Below, one piece after another: positions 6,033 to 7,487 of a DNA stretch of 7,487 nucleotides. The notes under the pieces were generated by a model, which did no database searches, was not told where the DNA came from, and saw nothing but the letters and a program-made list of their open reading frames with translations. The position numbers were made by a program, and so were the translations under genes. The stretch is taken from the NCBI GenBank assembly GCA_026393775.1, contig JAPKZM010000300.1:1-7487 (forward strand), given 5' to 3'. This stretch comes from Candidatus Aminicenantota bacterium. GTDB taxonomy: Bacteria > Acidobacteriota > Aminicenantia > UBA2199. Within the stretch, counting starts at the first letter, position 1; each line of letters opens with the position of its first letter.

Positions 6033-6168
6033 GTATTACGTGATGCGTGATGCGTTATGCGTTATGCGTAATGCGAAATCGCAATAGTATGCGATAAGAA
6101 ACAGTTTCTTTTTCTTTCAAATAACGCATAACGAAGCCCTTCCATTTCCTTCACGCATAACGTATTAC
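6033..6168. repeat. Heptamer dyad element, copy 3
   Basis: The longest array of the TGCGTTA family. The left arm (6033-6077) reads in 7-base units TACGTGA, TGCGTGA, TGCGTTA, TGCGTTA, TGCGTAA, TGCGAAA. The right arm has AATAACG and CATAACG (6120-6133), a 15-base interruption (6134-6148), then CTTCACG and CATAACG (6149-6162). The outer arms (6033-6050 and 6150-6168) pair with only two or three mismatches. TTCTTTC precedes the right arm, and GAAATCGCAAT in the loop is shared with copy 2. The right end covers the stop codon of the helical-repeat gene. Orientation is the same as in copies 1 and 2, although the flanking genes here are on the opposite strand. Confidence 0.88.
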
Positions 6169-7487
6169 AATAGATTCACCTGCACTCTGACCTTGCGTTC
6201 TACATCCGTAAACGGCGGGCCGATGACGATCTTTTCCGGCACAGTCTCGACGTAGCTCTCGTAGGCGATGCGGTCGTTGATGAACACCTGCAGCAGCTGC
6301 CCGGCTTTCAGCTGGGCACGCAGGGCCGGGTCCAAAACGATCTCGATCTGCGCTTGGTTGAAAAGGAAAACATCGTAGCCGCTATTGGCCCTGGCGACCG
6401 TCAAAAAACGGCTATTCTCGACCTTGGCCAGTTTTTCGTTCAAGGCTTTGTCGGGCGCCCCTTCGTCGCCCAGCACTTTCTGGACGCGCAGGATACGGTA
6501 CAGGACGTCGGGGTTGTCGGGCTGGCTCAGGTACAGGTCGCGGGCTACGGTTTCAGCCACGGTCAGGAGCTTGCTGCTGTAGTAGGAGTCGACCAGGAGG
6601 AGCAGGATGTCGGTGTAGTCGGCTGCCTGCTCCTGCTTGACGAAGGAGATGCCCTTGCGCAAAGCCTCGATCTCGGCGATGACGCCGTTGTAATCCCCTT
6701 TCCGGTACGAGATCAGGGTTTTCAGGCGCAGCGAGGGAAAATCGTTTTCCTTGAAAAATTTCTTTTCCTCGAGCACATTCTGCAGCTCCTCGAGGCTGTT
6801 CAGCTCGGGATGCTCGGAAAGATACGTCTGAATGTATCCTCTTAACTGAAGCTCCGCATTGGGCTCGGCCTTTGCCCGCGCATCGCTCAGGGACCCGGAA
6901 ATGATCTCCAGCAGCAATTGGCGCTGGAGCTGAGCCAGCCGATCATGTTTGAACTGGCTCCCGGGCCGCAGGCGGAAATAACCCTTGATATCGAGGTGGC
7001 GGAACAGTTGCCGCGCCTGCTCCCAGTCCATCTCGTTATTCAGCAGTTTTTCATTGAAAAGTTTCTCGGCCGAGTCGAGGCTGTAGGCTTCATACATATC
7101 CAAGAGCTGCCAGCGCCAGGCCAACGGGATGCCGGCGTTGACCAGTTGGTTGGCGGCGGAGCCGAAAAAATCGGGCCGGCGCTCAAGCAGGGTCATGAGC
7201 AGCGGCGCGTCCTGCACGTACAGCGACCACGCCTCCAGCAGCGGCGAGAAATTTTCCCAGGCCAGCGCGGGCATGGCGTCGGCCAGCAGGTTGGCGACGA
7301 AGCGCTGGTCCTCTTTCTCGAGCAGCGGCCAGATCGAGAAAAAGACCTTGGCGCAATCGAGGGCGATCTGGGGGTTGCCGCCGCGGATATGGGCCGCCCG
7401 CTTCAGTTCTTCGACCGCCATGTCGAAGTAGGTGCCGTCATCCTTGCTCAGCCGCAGATAGGCCTTGGCCAGGTAATAGCGCGCCTG
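6165..7487 (-). CDS. Helical-repeat (TPR-like) protein with beta-rich C-terminal domain, 5'-truncated by window end
   Basis: The frame stays open to the window edge, so the Met at 7421 is internal: 22 more residues (QARYYLAKAYLRL...) precede it and fit a TPR helix pair continuing into FDMAVEELKRAA. The 440 visible residues are mostly amphipathic helices, with TPR-like pairs such as ADYTDILLLLVDSYYSSKLL followed by TVAETVARDLYLSQPDNPDVL. The last 71 residues, from GYDVFLFNQ, alternate hydrophobic and polar residues (QIEIVLD, LLQVFIND, KIVIGPPF, RKVRVQVNLL) and look like a small beta-sandwich. There is no enzyme motif or membrane segment in the visible part; an N-terminal domain or signal peptide may lie outside. 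I do not recognise the family. A scaffold or complex-assembly role is typical for such repeats, but this is inference only. The stop codon sits at the edge of a dyad element that separates this gene from the YitT-family gene. Confidence 0.65.
   Translation of the reverse strand, partial: QARYYLAKAYLRLSKDDGTYFDMAVEELKRAAHIRGGNPQIALDCAKVFFSIWPLLEKEDQRFVANLLADAMPALAWENFSPLLEAWSLYVQDAPLLMTLLERRPDFFGSAANQLVNAGIPLAWRWQLLDMYEAYSLDSAEKLFNEKLLNNEMDWEQARQLFRHLDIKGYFRLRPGSQFKHDRLAQLQRQLLLEIISGSLSDARAKAEPNAELQLRGYIQTYLSEHPELNSLEELQNVLEEKKFFKENDFPSLRLKTLISYRKGDYNGVIAEIEALRKGISFVKQEQAADYTDILLLLVDSYYSSKLLTVAETVARDLYLSQPDNPDVLYRILRVQKVLGDEGAPDKALNEKLAKVENSRFLTVARANSGYDVFLFNQAQIEIVLDPALRAQLKAGQLLQVFINDRIAYESYVETVPEKIVIGPPFTDVERKVRVQVNLL

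Noticed and set aside
6354..6845. 163-codon + strand frame opposite the helical-repeat gene
   Set aside because: Shadow frame; the - strand frame is longer, runs through the window edge and has coherent helical repeats.

Overview
The window looks like chromosomal DNA from an uncultured, moderately GC-rich bacterium. It holds five protein genes separated by short gaps of 147-266 bases, and no RNA gene, transposase, phage gene or CRISPR array was found. The gaps are filled with heptamer-periodic inverted repeats. That architecture, the absence of Shine-Dalgarno sequences at all three visible starts, and the gene mix bring candidate phyla near Acidobacteriota/Aminicenantota to mind, but this assignment is a weak guess and no marker gene here settles it.

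Layout on the + strand: (1) the C-terminal two thirds of a P2-type, calcium-pump-like P-type ATPase, cut by the window start inside its phosphorylation motif; (2) a complete type I signal peptidase (lepB) with a promoter-like sequence that would give an almost leaderless mRNA; (3) a 632-residue radical SAM protein with a cobalamin-binding-like N-terminal region that lacks the usual cobalt-ligand histidine motif. Convergent to these, on the - strand: (4) a YitT-family membrane protein (DUF161 plus DUF2179), and upstream of it (5) the C-terminal part of a helical-repeat, probably TPR, protein that ends in a beta-rich domain and runs off the window end. These genes do not form an obvious pathway. 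ATPase, YitT protein and signal peptidase are all membrane proteins, and the order looks like ordinary housekeeping neighbours.

The most unusual content is non-coding. Three gaps (1850-1967, 2819-2972, 6033-6168) carry copies of one dyad element built of 7-base units of the type TGCGTTA/TGCGTGA/TGCGTAA. In every copy the right arm is interrupted by exactly 15 bases of largely different sequence. The fourth gap, between the convergent genes, carries a second, unrelated 7-base-periodic dyad (CAAATTC/CAAGCAC type, 4897-5106) with a 28-base palindrome nested in its loop, followed by a third 7-base-periodic tract (TACCnnn, 5123-5154). The stop codons of three genes lie inside or at the edge of these repeats. 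A further pair of hairpins lies inside the coding sequence of the radical SAM gene.
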